46,207 nt of DNA, taken from positions 1 to 46,207 of IMG/VR virus record IMGVR_UViG_3300044997_001296. One strand, given 5' to 3'. This document shows positions 7,401 through 14,772 of this stretch, one piece after another. The notes under the pieces are model-generated. The model saw nothing but the letters and a program-made list of their open reading frames with translations. It made no database searches and had not been told where the DNA came from. Each line of letters starts with the position of its first letter. The stretch's first letter is position 1. Made by a program: the position numbers and the translations under genes. The DNA comes from a virus.

Positions 7401-9836
7401 GGCGGCTCCCTGATTGAGCGGCGTGCCGCCTCCCTGAGGAGCCATCTGGCCTCCTGCGCCCTGCATCTGACCCTGATTGATGGGCTGCTGATTACGAGCG
7501 CCTGTGTCCACGCCGTCGTCAATCATGTCCTGCATGGTGTTCTGAAGGTCTGCCATGCTCTTGGTGATTTTGCCGACGTGCGTCAGGTCTACATTGTCCT
7601 TGCGGGCAAAGAGGTTCATAACGGCAACTTCAAGAAAGTTGAGCGCCAGATTTAAAAGGTCAAGAATGTTGAGGCCTGAACTCGGATCGATTCCCAGTGC
7701 GTTCAGAACCGCGGAGACGGTGGCGTTTTGGTCCGCACCCTCCCCTGCCATGAGCTGGCCGCCCACCAGAGTGCCTGCAGCCTGAGCGAGCCGCACCGCG
7801 CTTTGCGCCGCGGCAGCGATCTCACGAAGTCCCGATTCGAACTCGTGTCGCTCCTCGGAGTTTTCAGGCACCAGAGTGCTTGCCAGCACAATGCTTGAGC
7901 AGATCGAGTTAGCCCGTCGCTCCATGTTCATGGCAGCGTCGAGAATCTCATCCACATCATAAAGCTCTTCGATTTCACAGGTGTCGAACGCTCCGTCGCT
8001 CACGCAGCTCAGCTCGATAAACTTCAGTCCGTGGTTCTTCTCATAGACCTTTTCGCCTGTAGCAGGGTGCTTCTTGCCCTTATAGCGCTTCAGACAGTCG
8101 CAGTATTCCTTCTCGGTGGTGGCGACATTACCGCACTTGGAGCAGGTTCCGCTCTCCACCTGACAGTTGTGAACAGCCACACCTGAAACGATGTAGGTGT
8201 TGCTTTCTGTCTCAAAGTTATGAACCGCACCTTCGTACCACACTTGGTCAATTTTCTTGATGGGCTTGCAAATATAGCCTTCAAGCACACTGTCCATCTT
8301 GTGCTTGGCAGTTCTGACTTGGAAGGACAATCCTTTACTCAGTTCATCAATGCACCCAGAAGGGATTTGGACAAAAAATGCTGCTTTGCCATCAAAGCCC
8401 TTGCTCTCCACCTGCAAAACACCCTTGTCAAAGGACAGTGTATTGCCGTTCAGTACAGCATACTTACTGTGCTTGATTCCGAGCCTATGCATGATGAGCG
8501 ACATCTGCTCCAGTAGAATGTGCGATTTTGACCAGGCACAAACGGATGTGTGGTGGACGTTAGGAAGATTTTTTGCGCCTCCGTCTCCGTTAATCCAGGC
8601 CTGAAGTAAATTTAGTGCGGTTTCGCGATCAGAGAAAACAAGCTGATCGCTCAGAGTTTTTTGCCCACTGAACTCTCCGCAGTGTGTATAGAACCAATCA
8701 GCAATGTCTTCAGAGGTCACGCGAACCACTGCGATATTTTTCGCGGACCGCTCGTATACGCGTGCTTCAACTCCGAACTCCTGGCGGAATAACTCTACTG
8801 TCTCTTTCACCAGAGTACCGAGTTCATCCATGCAAAAGCTAAACTCGATTTCGGCACGACGTCCATTTCGCTTCAAATAATTGCCTTCAGCGGCGAAATA
8901 TCCCAGTAGTCTGGCCTTACCTGCGGAGAGTGAAAAACCGTTATCCCAACCGTTAATCGGGAACAGCGCCACATCACCCACCTTCAGGTCTTTTGCTTCT
9001 ACAAAAGAAGGCTTCATCTGCTCATAAGCATAGTGACGATTCGCTCCCTTGCCTACGCGCTTTTTGCGATTAGCCCACTGCTCTTTGGTAAACACCAGAT
9101 ACGGGTGTTCCCTAGTGCTTTGAATATGCGTGCCACCCTCAATGTCGAGAGATACCAGATAATCGATATTTATCTTGACCTGTCGATTGATGATTTTAGT
9201 GGGCTGACCATCTGCATCGATGAGAACTGTATCTTGAGAAACGTTCTCGATAGGCATGTAGCCCTTATCAGTCAAAACGCGAGTTCCAGGCGGGAAGCAC
9301 CCCATCGAAACGTCGTGAATAACACCCGTCCGAATGTTGCGAGCAATGTCGGGATAGGCCTCTTCGTCCACGAAGAAGGTGCAGTAGACGCAGTTCTGTT
9401 CTTCGTCCCACTCCGCGTAGACCACCATACCTTTGGCCTGCTCGATATCATCGTTTTTGTGATTCGTGTAGATGGGGCAGCCTTCAAAGGTCTTGTAGGC
9501 AGGGATTTTCTCGCCCTTAACCTCGACGTCCTTGAGAAGTTCGGCCTTGGAGAAGTAGTCGCCGTTAGCGTTTACGGCGTCGGCATCAATAGCGCGCGCT
9601 CGTACCCACAGCAGCTTCGCGCCCTTGCGCGCCTGCATCTCCCTGACAATATCGAAATCCTTGTACTTTTTGAACACCTCTTCGGGGTTTGCGTACAGGG
9701 ACTGCAGTCCGATCTTTGCCGCTTCGCGAATGGGGATAGATGCCGTGCGGAGCATGTGATCGCGCGCAGCATTACGGTCTTCCTCCTTCAGGAAGCTATG
9801 AATATGAATGATTCCGCCTTTAGCCTCGCGATACAT
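4416..9836 (-). CDS. Giant prohead protease with intein and zinc ribbons
   Basis: 1806 residues from the ATG at 9836 (an in-frame TTG sits one codon earlier; AGGAG lies 14 bases upstream). Residues 70-177 look like an HK97-type (U35) prohead protease: NANGDYF, then PIYTNH with likely catalytic His126, then HDVSMG with likely catalytic Ser177. An intein fills residues 180-557. After it the protein resumes with a cysteine-rich segment (CSKCGN, YCDC), usual after the serine in large-phage proteases. About 1200 residues follow, far longer than the usual 200-400: helical stretches, a Gln/Gly/Pro-rich linker, four DVKE-type repeats near 6420-6750, Gly/Met/Ala-rich linkers, and two zinc ribbons (VCPICGS...CNSCG and VCPKCGN...CYDCG) near the end. 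Likely cleaves scaffold and virion proteins; the tail may itself be core or scaffold. Confidence 0.78.
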   Translation of the reverse strand: MYREAKGGIIHIHSFLKEEDRNAARDHMLRTASIPIREAAKIGLQSLYANPEEVFKKYKDFDIVREMQARKGAKLLWVRARAIDADAVNANGDYFSKAELLKDVEVKGEKIPAYKTFEGCPIYTNHKNDDIEQAKGMVVYAEWDEEQNCVYCTFFVDEEAYPDIARNIRTGVIHDVSMGCFPPGTRVLTDKGYMPIENVSQDTVLIDADGQPTKIINRQVKINIDYLVSLDIEGGTHIQSTREHPYLVFTKEQWANRKKRVGKGANRHYAYEQMKPSFVEAKDLKVGDVALFPINGWDNGFSLSAGKARLLGYFAAEGNYLKRNGRRAEIEFSFCMDELGTLVKETVELFRQEFGVEARVYERSAKNIAVVRVTSEDIADWFYTHCGEFSGQKTLSDQLVFSDRETALNLLQAWINGDGGAKNLPNVHHTSVCAWSKSHILLEQMSLIMHRLGIKHSKYAVLNGNTLSFDKGVLQVESKGFDGKAAFFVQIPSGCIDELSKGLSFQVRTAKHKMDSVLEGYICKPIKKIDQVWYEGAVHNFETESNTYIVSGVAVHNCQVESGTCSKCGNVATTEKEYCDCLKRYKGKKHPATGEKVYEKNHGLKFIELSCVSDGAFDTCEIEELYDVDEILDAAMNMERRANSICSSIVLASTLVPENSEERHEFESGLREIAAAAQSAVRLAQAAGTLVGGQLMAGEGADQNATVSAVLNALGIDPSSGLNILDLLNLALNFLEVAVMNLFARKDNVDLTHVGKITKSMADLQNTMQDMIDDGVDTGARNQQPINQGQMQGAGGQMAPQGGGTPLNQGAAQQPINWSPAGNVGRMVGPMAMPAGIGGGVVQASNEPTMLVWASKDGSREVYASTRTASRAGAPSHRLTNNVIEFGQALIGLKDSLGVDTNTLAAIYQSNPNVRAAAGRQTNIKTNAPVLAGAGGNQPMDHFAKIASEQRKKLAAAVSIDFKVEDSSGHRVVLSTDGNISGYVNGVKAEWEPIISENQLQRMENGEGTRVAADLLKEFAQTVKTAGWKPHTDSDVKEVELAKLHKGKESDIKERELESMRTKPAGDKTQQEQLGGDYFSKRRDTDDDVKENLLDEKAGLYHRRVTDTHCDVKEALLEDARKGNPEEVLEKQLECCREEYGPAEAEFVMAAAKEAMGKAVIAARVLPAEIVATASALAQREDFADLIALASLGNTARIVESKRRAFHKIASNLMAPDAALMHALGEAVSKEITAADLAEAVRVAASMAETATEAVTAAAEALRDGVVAEAAPVNVNISREERLKAALASEASDAPFNKNHLKAVISAMVMASEESNATPEEVVASVASLDSKTLTAKINEACTATATEARLTVRARREFWGNQRVASKADVAESTIGWLADYATNFEFPTKSVVEAAAKLAAEPKVAAQLVAKAISAKEQGERTAEITVTEEKCESIRFVCRKEDLGGIDPKDEAFEDTFRQKAIEILSAQGFTVDPGTFSFTDLNVTENGDITASVQTRVTKTFKADGGVDIAAPVVDDAAAVAGKPLPPAVVMSEAAKEARLARRQEVLKRFAQAAPGMGAAPMAPGMDATGMGMSAPEGLGVSALTVPTAAGDNPVKEPADTDAMPEPGKNKPIGTVCPICGSDDVDLANSEGECNSCGTRYKVMQSIEIITIGGDTGGADKPEYMGAPAPDMGLGDDMGLGAATAPAPAAPPAPYMGMSGGMAPGAAPAPGMGAMANVGPAMYRIAATVDADVYLRTAMPDFNREAEKQLPIGMVCPKCGNRHTQKIKNSTICYDCGNYAVSSLKANETDPTKLDVSITWLA
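8166..9299 (-). mobile_element. Intein with LAGLIDADG endonuclease in the prohead protease
   Basis: 378 codons inserted in frame in the protease. The first residue is Cys (CFPPGTRVLT, splicing block A); a block B-like TREHPYLVF follows. The core has two LAGLIDADG-type motifs, LLGYFAAEGNYL and LLQAWINGDGG. The C-terminal end reads VHNFETESNTYIVSGVAVHN with the terminal Asn followed by Cys as the +1 extein residue. All residues needed for splicing are visible, so it should splice itself out, and the endonuclease motifs keep their acidic residues, so homing may still work. It sits directly after VSMG, two residues past the presumed catalytic serine of the host protein. Confidence 0.93.
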
Positions 9837-10024
9837 CAAGGTAGTTGGGTCTCCTGCTTCAATTCACAGAGCGTTTTTTTGAAAATGCTGCCCACGACTC
9901 CGCTCTATGTGCTCTTCTGTGCTAAATGGGCATCAACCTGGCGATTTTCAAAAAACGATCAAAAATCTTCAGGAGTTTTCATCTCTTCTTTTACAGGGAG
10001 GGCGCTCTCTTCACCTGGCAAAAA

Positions 10025-10055
10025 GAAAGACCGCTCCTGAAAAGAGCGGTCTTTC
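10025..10055 (-). terminator. Rho-independent terminator after the portal gene
   Basis: A 12-bp perfect stem (GAAAGACCGCTC/GAGCGGTCTTTC) with a 7-base loop is followed on the minus strand by a T run (TTTTTGCC). It lies 17 bases past the portal stop codon. The gap from here to 9836 is about 190 bases and must hold the promoter and leader of the protease gene; I could not fix a promoter there. Confidence 0.85.
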
Positions 10056-10071
10056 TTCCAATGGACAGGAA

Positions 10072-12522
10072 TTAGAGCACCACATTGCCCTGGGCATCTT
10101 CACCAGGTCTGGCCACCTGGCGAATCGCCTGCATAATAACCTGTGCCACTTCGTTGGGGCGATCATGCAGCTCCTTATCCGTGAATCGAAGAATGGTCCA
10201 TCCGTTGGCAGCCAGCTCCATGTCTCTTCGCTTGTCTCGCGCGATCTTGTCGGGGCTGTTATGCCAGATTTCACCATCGGCTTCGATGCCGATGCGCAGC
10301 GCGGGAATCGCTGCGTCCAATGTGTAGTCGCTGGTCTGCCCCATGCTATACTGAGCATAGATCGCAAAAGGCAGATTGAGGGATGTCAGCAGATAGTAGA
10401 GTTTCTTTTCAATGCTGGTAAACAGCATGGGCTGCGGAGTGTCATCCTTTTTGCCTTTTTTGCCCAGGGCCACGCGCCGCTGAATCTCTTCGCGGGCGGC
10501 CAGAGCCTGTCTGCCCAGACTATCTTCACTGGCCTCAGCGATCACCTTGCCCCACTCACGAATAGCGGAGTGGTTGACAGGGAAGCAGAACGCGCCGCCA
10601 AACGCCTGCGGCTCCAGAGGATTTCCAAAGCCATCATACTCCTCAGGAAGTGCGCCCACCACGCCGCGTCCAGAGACGGGGCGAAGACTCTGCACAAACT
10701 CTCGATGCGCCTGAGACTTGATCGTACGGGATGCGGTGCGCTGCTGCATATCCTGTTTGTAAAGGCCCTCGCGCTCCGCATAGATATCATTGACCACCTT
10801 GGCAGCCAGGCGATAGTTCGACTTGTAGTTCAGCGCGCCGACAGGCGGCATACCGCCCATGTCTGCGCCCATTGGGGGCATCCCAGGGACTCCAGGCGTG
10901 CCGCCCATCGGAGGCGTGGGCATACCGCCCATTGGAGGCATACCGCCGCCAAAGCCTGCGCCCATGTCGCCTGCAAAGCCGTTGCCAAGATCGGTGTTGC
11001 CAATCGCAGGGTTGGCGATGAAGTTGGCCCCCTGCTCCTCTCGCAGGCGCTCGATCTCCTGATCGGGATTGAGGCCAAAGGCTTCAATCGTGGTGTAGTT
11101 GGAGATAACGCCATTGCTGTTGGCGGTGACTATCATCTGGAGCTTGCCTGTCTCATCGCGAAGCTGCAGATCGTCAAACTTGATCTTCGGGTAGACGATC
11201 TCTTCCTGGCCGCGCTCACCTTCAATGACAAAACCGTTCCATTCAGCAACGGGCTTGAAAATCTTCTCTTCGATCCAGCGGGCCACCTCGCGTCGGAAAG
11301 TCTCCAGGCGCTGGGCCATCGCAAGCAGACCCACCTGAGCGTTTCCGTACGTGGGGCCTTCGCCGTTCAGCAGCGCCTTGTTGAGCATCACGCCGTCGAG
11401 AATCTCCTGATCGATCAGTTCAAATTCGTTGGTGAGCTGCAGCACCTTGCCTGATGCACCTACATAATCAAAGTCAAATGCGTGGTGCGTCACCAGCGTA
11501 AGATTCGGATCGTTGGCCACGGCTGCCAGCTCTTCCTGAACGCTATCCAGGTCCGCCTGGTTGGCAGGTCGGTTATCCGATCCGACTTTGACGACCTTAA
11601 CAGGAAGAATGTGACGTTCAGCCACCAGCCACTGGGCGTTGCGCAGCTTGTCTTTGTAGGCCAGTGTGGGGAACAGCGGGCGGATCATCGGGGTGCCGTA
11701 ATCCTCCCAGGGGGTGGAGCCAAACTTGAAATGCTCGATACAGATTGGGTTAAGCTTGAATGGCTCTCCCTTGCGGATCAGACGCCGCACATTGTCAGGA
11801 AGCTCGTCGTAAAACTCGTTGCTCTGTCGCTCCGACACCAGTCGGATTTCGCGCTCGGAAGGCTGATAGCGATAGACGCCCTGCTGCCCAGGAATACCAG
11901 GCATGATATGAACGCTATCGGGGTTCAGGATAGCCAGGCTGCTCCAGGTAGCCCCATCATGATTGCAGGCCTCTCCCGTGCGGCTGTCGATATTACTGCC
12001 CCGACAGTGCTCGCAATCCAGGGACGCCAGCACAAAGCAGTCGCCAAACAGGTGATAAACGCCGCTGATCTCGGGCAGCCACTTCTGAAAGTTGAGCTTT
12101 TGTATGAGCTTTTCAAAGTAGTCTTTCACGTAGGAGCTGGAGCATTCCAGCTTCCAGCCCGAGAACGGGAACATCTTGTAGAAGTTGATCGCCGCGGCGA
12201 TCTTGGGTTCGTTATTGCGCCACCAGTTCGCCCAGAGATAGACTTCGCGACGGGCGTTGGGAACCTGGTAGGCTCGTGCGGTCAAAAAGGGGCTGTAGAA
12301 GTTGGGCGCGGTGGTGATGCTATTGGGCATCGTTTGAGCGGTGCGATAGCTTTTCAGGACATTGGCACCCACCCCCATCGTCACGCGAGAAGAGGCATAG
12401 CGCGGTGTGAAGGCGTCTTTTGCTGCGCTTCCTACAACGCGCTCTCCAGACACGGTTTGCGCTGCAATTCGCATGGCGGTAGCCAGTGTCGGCGTCTCTG
12501 CTGTTGATCCCTGATTAGCCAA
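10072..12522 (-). CDS. Portal protein fused to a DUF559/Vsr-like nuclease domain
   Basis: 816 residues. The start is a TTG at 12522 with CGAGG about 8 bases upstream; no suitable ATG lies nearby. Residues 90-510 look like a phage portal protein, the dodecameric DNA channel at the head vertex, with an EIDQEILDGVMLNKALLNGEG-type helix and a long helix of MAQRLETFRREVARWIEEK type. A possible zinc site (CEHC...C.H) occurs near 170-190. A Gly/Met/Pro linker spans about 513-562. Residues 718-800 match DUF559/very-short-patch-repair nucleases: YTLDAAIPALRIGIEADGE, H754, a DKIARDKRRD run, and GWTILRFTD, giving likely catalytic Asp736, Glu747 and Asp749. It also has one RTAS motif. The portal call is strong from fold signals and position; the nuclease domain is clear by motif. 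Confidence 0.85.
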   Translation of the reverse strand: MANQGSTAETPTLATAMRIAAQTVSGERVVGSAAKDAFTPRYASSRVTMGVGANVLKSYRTAQTMPNSITTAPNFYSPFLTARAYQVPNARREVYLWANWWRNNEPKIAAAINFYKMFPFSGWKLECSSSYVKDYFEKLIQKLNFQKWLPEISGVYHLFGDCFVLASLDCEHCRGSNIDSRTGEACNHDGATWSSLAILNPDSVHIMPGIPGQQGVYRYQPSEREIRLVSERQSNEFYDELPDNVRRLIRKGEPFKLNPICIEHFKFGSTPWEDYGTPMIRPLFPTLAYKDKLRNAQWLVAERHILPVKVVKVGSDNRPANQADLDSVQEELAAVANDPNLTLVTHHAFDFDYVGASGKVLQLTNEFELIDQEILDGVMLNKALLNGEGPTYGNAQVGLLAMAQRLETFRREVARWIEEKIFKPVAEWNGFVIEGERGQEEIVYPKIKFDDLQLRDETGKLQMIVTANSNGVISNYTTIEAFGLNPDQEIERLREEQGANFIANPAIGNTDLGNGFAGDMGAGFGGGMPPMGGMPTPPMGGTPGVPGMPPMGADMGGMPPVGALNYKSNYRLAAKVVNDIYAEREGLYKQDMQQRTASRTIKSQAHREFVQSLRPVSGRGVVGALPEEYDGFGNPLEPQAFGGAFCFPVNHSAIREWGKVIAEASEDSLGRQALAAREEIQRRVALGKKGKKDDTPQPMLFTSIEKKLYYLLTSLNLPFAIYAQYSMGQTSDYTLDAAIPALRIGIEADGEIWHNSPDKIARDKRRDMELAANGWTILRFTDKELHDRPNEVAQVIMQAIRQVARPGEDAQGNVVL

Positions 12523-12561
12523 AAGTAAACCTCGTTATGCACCCTGTGGACTTCATCTGCG

Positions 12562-12567
12562 CTTATA
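12562..12567 (-). promoter_or_regulatory. Candidate TATAAG promoter element upstream of portal
   Basis: The minus strand reads CTGTATAAGCGCA about 40 bases before the portal TTG start. The same 13 bases occur upstream of the UDP-galactopyranose mutase gene. A second TATAAA lies at 12637-12642. No clear -35 box is visible. Candidate only. Confidence 0.35.
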
Positions 12568-12637
12568 CAGCAGTTGGTGAAACCTCAGGGATGCGTTTTT
12601 CCCATTGTTTGATTGGCAACAATAGCGATTCGCACCT

Positions 12638-13105
12638 TTATACGAGTGTGCGTGTCGCGGGGCGTTCGCCCTGAAAGCCAACCCAACCCTTCCCAGAGCC
12701 ATACTGTGGCAGGCCGCGCACCAGCATGGAGCCTGTGCCCATATTCTGCTGGGACATCGACTGAGGCTCCTGGTTCACATTTTGATGGCGGGCTGTTTCC
12801 AACTGCTCTTCGAGAGTCGTGTGTTCGGGATTGCTGTGATAGGGAGAAAGCCGTCGCATTTCGGTGCCCTGAGTAGCAGGTCCCTCATTTGCCGCGATAT
12901 CCACGGTCGTCTCATTGGGCTGACCTTTGTGGTTGCCAACATGATCGGTCTGCCTCACCAGCGTATCCCACATCTGGGCCTGGGGCACCTGAGGTGTCTG
13001 CGCCTCGGAACTCTCAGAAGCAGGCAAGGGAGTGGAGGGCGTGCGCATAATGCCGCCTCCCACTCCCTGTGCCACTGCTGTCTGTTGAGCCAACCGATAC
13101 CACAT
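12638..13105 (-). CDS. Hypothetical virion-region protein
   Basis: 155 residues from the ATG at 13105 (GTG one codon earlier is possible; a weak AAAGAG precedes). No known domain recognised. It is polar, rich in Gln, Pro, Ser and Thr, with little sign of a compact fold. It holds one copy of the LE-x-Q motif (TTLEEQLETARHQN), which also recurs in the next gene upstream. It is 11 bases downstream of that gene's stop and likely co-transcribed with it and with portal. A structural or assembly role near the portal is inference from position alone. Confidence 0.6.
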   Translation of the reverse strand: MWYRLAQQTAVAQGVGGGIMRTPSTPLPASESSEAQTPQVPQAQMWDTLVRQTDHVGNHKGQPNETTVDIAANEGPATQGTEMRRLSPYHSNPEHTTLEEQLETARHQNVNQEPQSMSQQNMGTGSMLVRGLPQYGSGKGWVGFQGERPATRTLV

Positions 13106-13116
13106 CACGGGTCTCT

Positions 13117-14739
13117 TTATTTGCCGCGAGATTTCTCAAGCAGCTCTTCAAGCAGCATGTCGATTTCGTCTTCCGAGAGACCAACACGCTCATATTCCAG
13201 CATCGCTTCGATGGCTTCGTCGCCATAGGCTTCTTCAGAATGCTTCTCTTCAATCTGCGCCCCCAGCGACTCATCCGATTCGGCATCCAGCTCCACGACC
13301 TTGGAAGCGGTGGGGCTGAGCTTTTCGGTGAAGCGAACGCCGCTCATCTCCTCCTGATCGTTGAGAGTTTCGGAGACAGACTCAGCAGGCTTGCCTTCGG
13401 CGGCAAGCTGATGCGCGTAGCTCTCCTCCATCTCTCCGCGATGGCCATTCAGCGATGTAGTCACATCGAGTTGCTGCTCGCGGGGAGTCTCATGCATTTC
13501 GTACATACTGTTGTTTGCCTGCGCTCGAATCTGCTCCTCAAGAACCTTGGTGGCATCGGTGTGCCCCTTGGGCATCTGCTCCTCCAGCGTCTTGTCGGTA
13601 GCCGTCTGTGCCGTCACGCGGCGTCGGAAATTGAACTTGGCCACCTTGGCGTTGATCTCGCCCAGAGGCGTAGCGGCGTCGCTGCGATGGCCTGGCTTGC
13701 CCGCTTTGGCCTTGTAAAGCTGCGCCTCTAGGCTGGCATCGGCAGGAACCTTGTCGCGAAGCTTGTTGACGCCCTGTGTGCTGTCCTCGAAGCGCTTCTC
13801 CAGAGGAATCTCCCCTTCTGTCCAGGGCTTAGCGCGCTCACCTTCCGCAAGCGTCAACAGATTGAACTCGTTATCGGGGTGGCGATGCACATCCAGTCGG
13901 GCCATTGCCTTATCGTGGCTATCTGCGCTCTTGAGCCAGGTCTGATACTGACAGGAGACGCTGCCATCTGCTGCCATGCGGCTGTCGATGCAGTTTTCGC
14001 GGCACTTACTCACCTCCATCGGAACGGGATAGCCCATGACATGCTTGCCCTTGGGGCAGAGCAGATAGGGTTCGCCATCCTGAGTGCGAAGAGTCGTATA
14101 GGCGACGCGAATCGACTGCTCCTTAGGAAGCGTGGAAGCAAAGAGCGAGCGCAGTCGGAACGCGGCGGCATCCAGAGAGGCGTCTTCTCCCTCAAGAATG
14201 CCATTGCGGGCTGCCAACAGAGTGCGACGCTCATTAACATCAGGGGTGTCCGATAGAAGCTGATCGATGGCAACCACCGCCTCCGCCTGATAAAAGCCTC
14301 GGCTTGCCGACTCCATGCGATTTGCCAGTCGCTCCAGTCGAACCGCTTCATTGTCGATTCCACGCGCCGTCTGCACGGCGGCAAAAATCTGACGCAGCAG
14401 CGTGCGACGATGAGCCTGTCGCACTGCCTGCAGGCGATCTACGACCGAAGCCAGCTTTTCAACTGCCTCTTCGGGAGCGACAAAGCGCATAATTCGGATT
14501 ACTCCCTGGCAGCCGCCATCATTCAAAAACTCTTGAACGACAGGATCGTTGTCATTCAGGTCTTCGTCCTGAATGATATCCATCGGAGTCTCTTTCTTGG
14601 AGACCTTTTCGCCTGACTTGATCGCTTCAACAATCTGCTCCATTGTCTCCAGAATAGCCTGCATCAAGCCGCTGCCGCCCAGAAGAGCGTTTTCAATGCC
14701 CTCGGACTGCTTCTCTTTCTTTTCCTTCTTGTCGCTCAT
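13117..14739 (-). CDS. Hypothetical virion-region protein with LE-x-Q repeats and a cysteine cluster
   Basis: 540 residues, ATG at 14739 with AGGTGA upstream. The N-terminal 30 residues are very rich in lysine and glutamate. A helical region (about 85-200) precedes a cysteine cluster near 225-270 (LLCPKGK, then KCRENCIDSR, then VSCQYQTWL), which could bind zinc. The second half has at least four spaced copies of an LE(K/A/E)(R/Q)(hydrophobic) motif: LEKRF, LEAQL, LEEQM and LEEQI, separated by polar linkers. The C-terminus is acidic and helical. The same short motif occurs in the neighbouring 155-residue protein. No function recognised; a scaffold or binding hub for other virion proteins would fit the repeats. 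Confidence 0.68.
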   Translation of the reverse strand: MSDKKEKKEKQSEGIENALLGGSGLMQAILETMEQIVEAIKSGEKVSKKETPMDIIQDEDLNDNDPVVQEFLNDGGCQGVIRIMRFVAPEEAVEKLASVVDRLQAVRQAHRRTLLRQIFAAVQTARGIDNEAVRLERLANRMESASRGFYQAEAVVAIDQLLSDTPDVNERRTLLAARNGILEGEDASLDAAAFRLRSLFASTLPKEQSIRVAYTTLRTQDGEPYLLCPKGKHVMGYPVPMEVSKCRENCIDSRMAADGSVSCQYQTWLKSADSHDKAMARLDVHRHPDNEFNLLTLAEGERAKPWTEGEIPLEKRFEDSTQGVNKLRDKVPADASLEAQLYKAKAGKPGHRSDAATPLGEINAKVAKFNFRRRVTAQTATDKTLEEQMPKGHTDATKVLEEQIRAQANNSMYEMHETPREQQLDVTTSLNGHRGEMEESYAHQLAAEGKPAESVSETLNDQEEMSGVRFTEKLSPTASKVVELDAESDESLGAQIEEKHSEEAYGDEAIEAMLEYERVGLSEDEIDMLLEELLEKSRGK

Positions 14740-14772
14740 CGTGTGTTCACCTGTTAAAGGCCCGCGCCTTGA

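Noticed and set aside
10859-10985. Possible DNA repeat array of GGCAT/CCGCCCAT units
   Set aside because: It encodes the Gly/Met/Pro linker of the portal fusion; the DNA repeats are imperfect and explained by protein low complexity.
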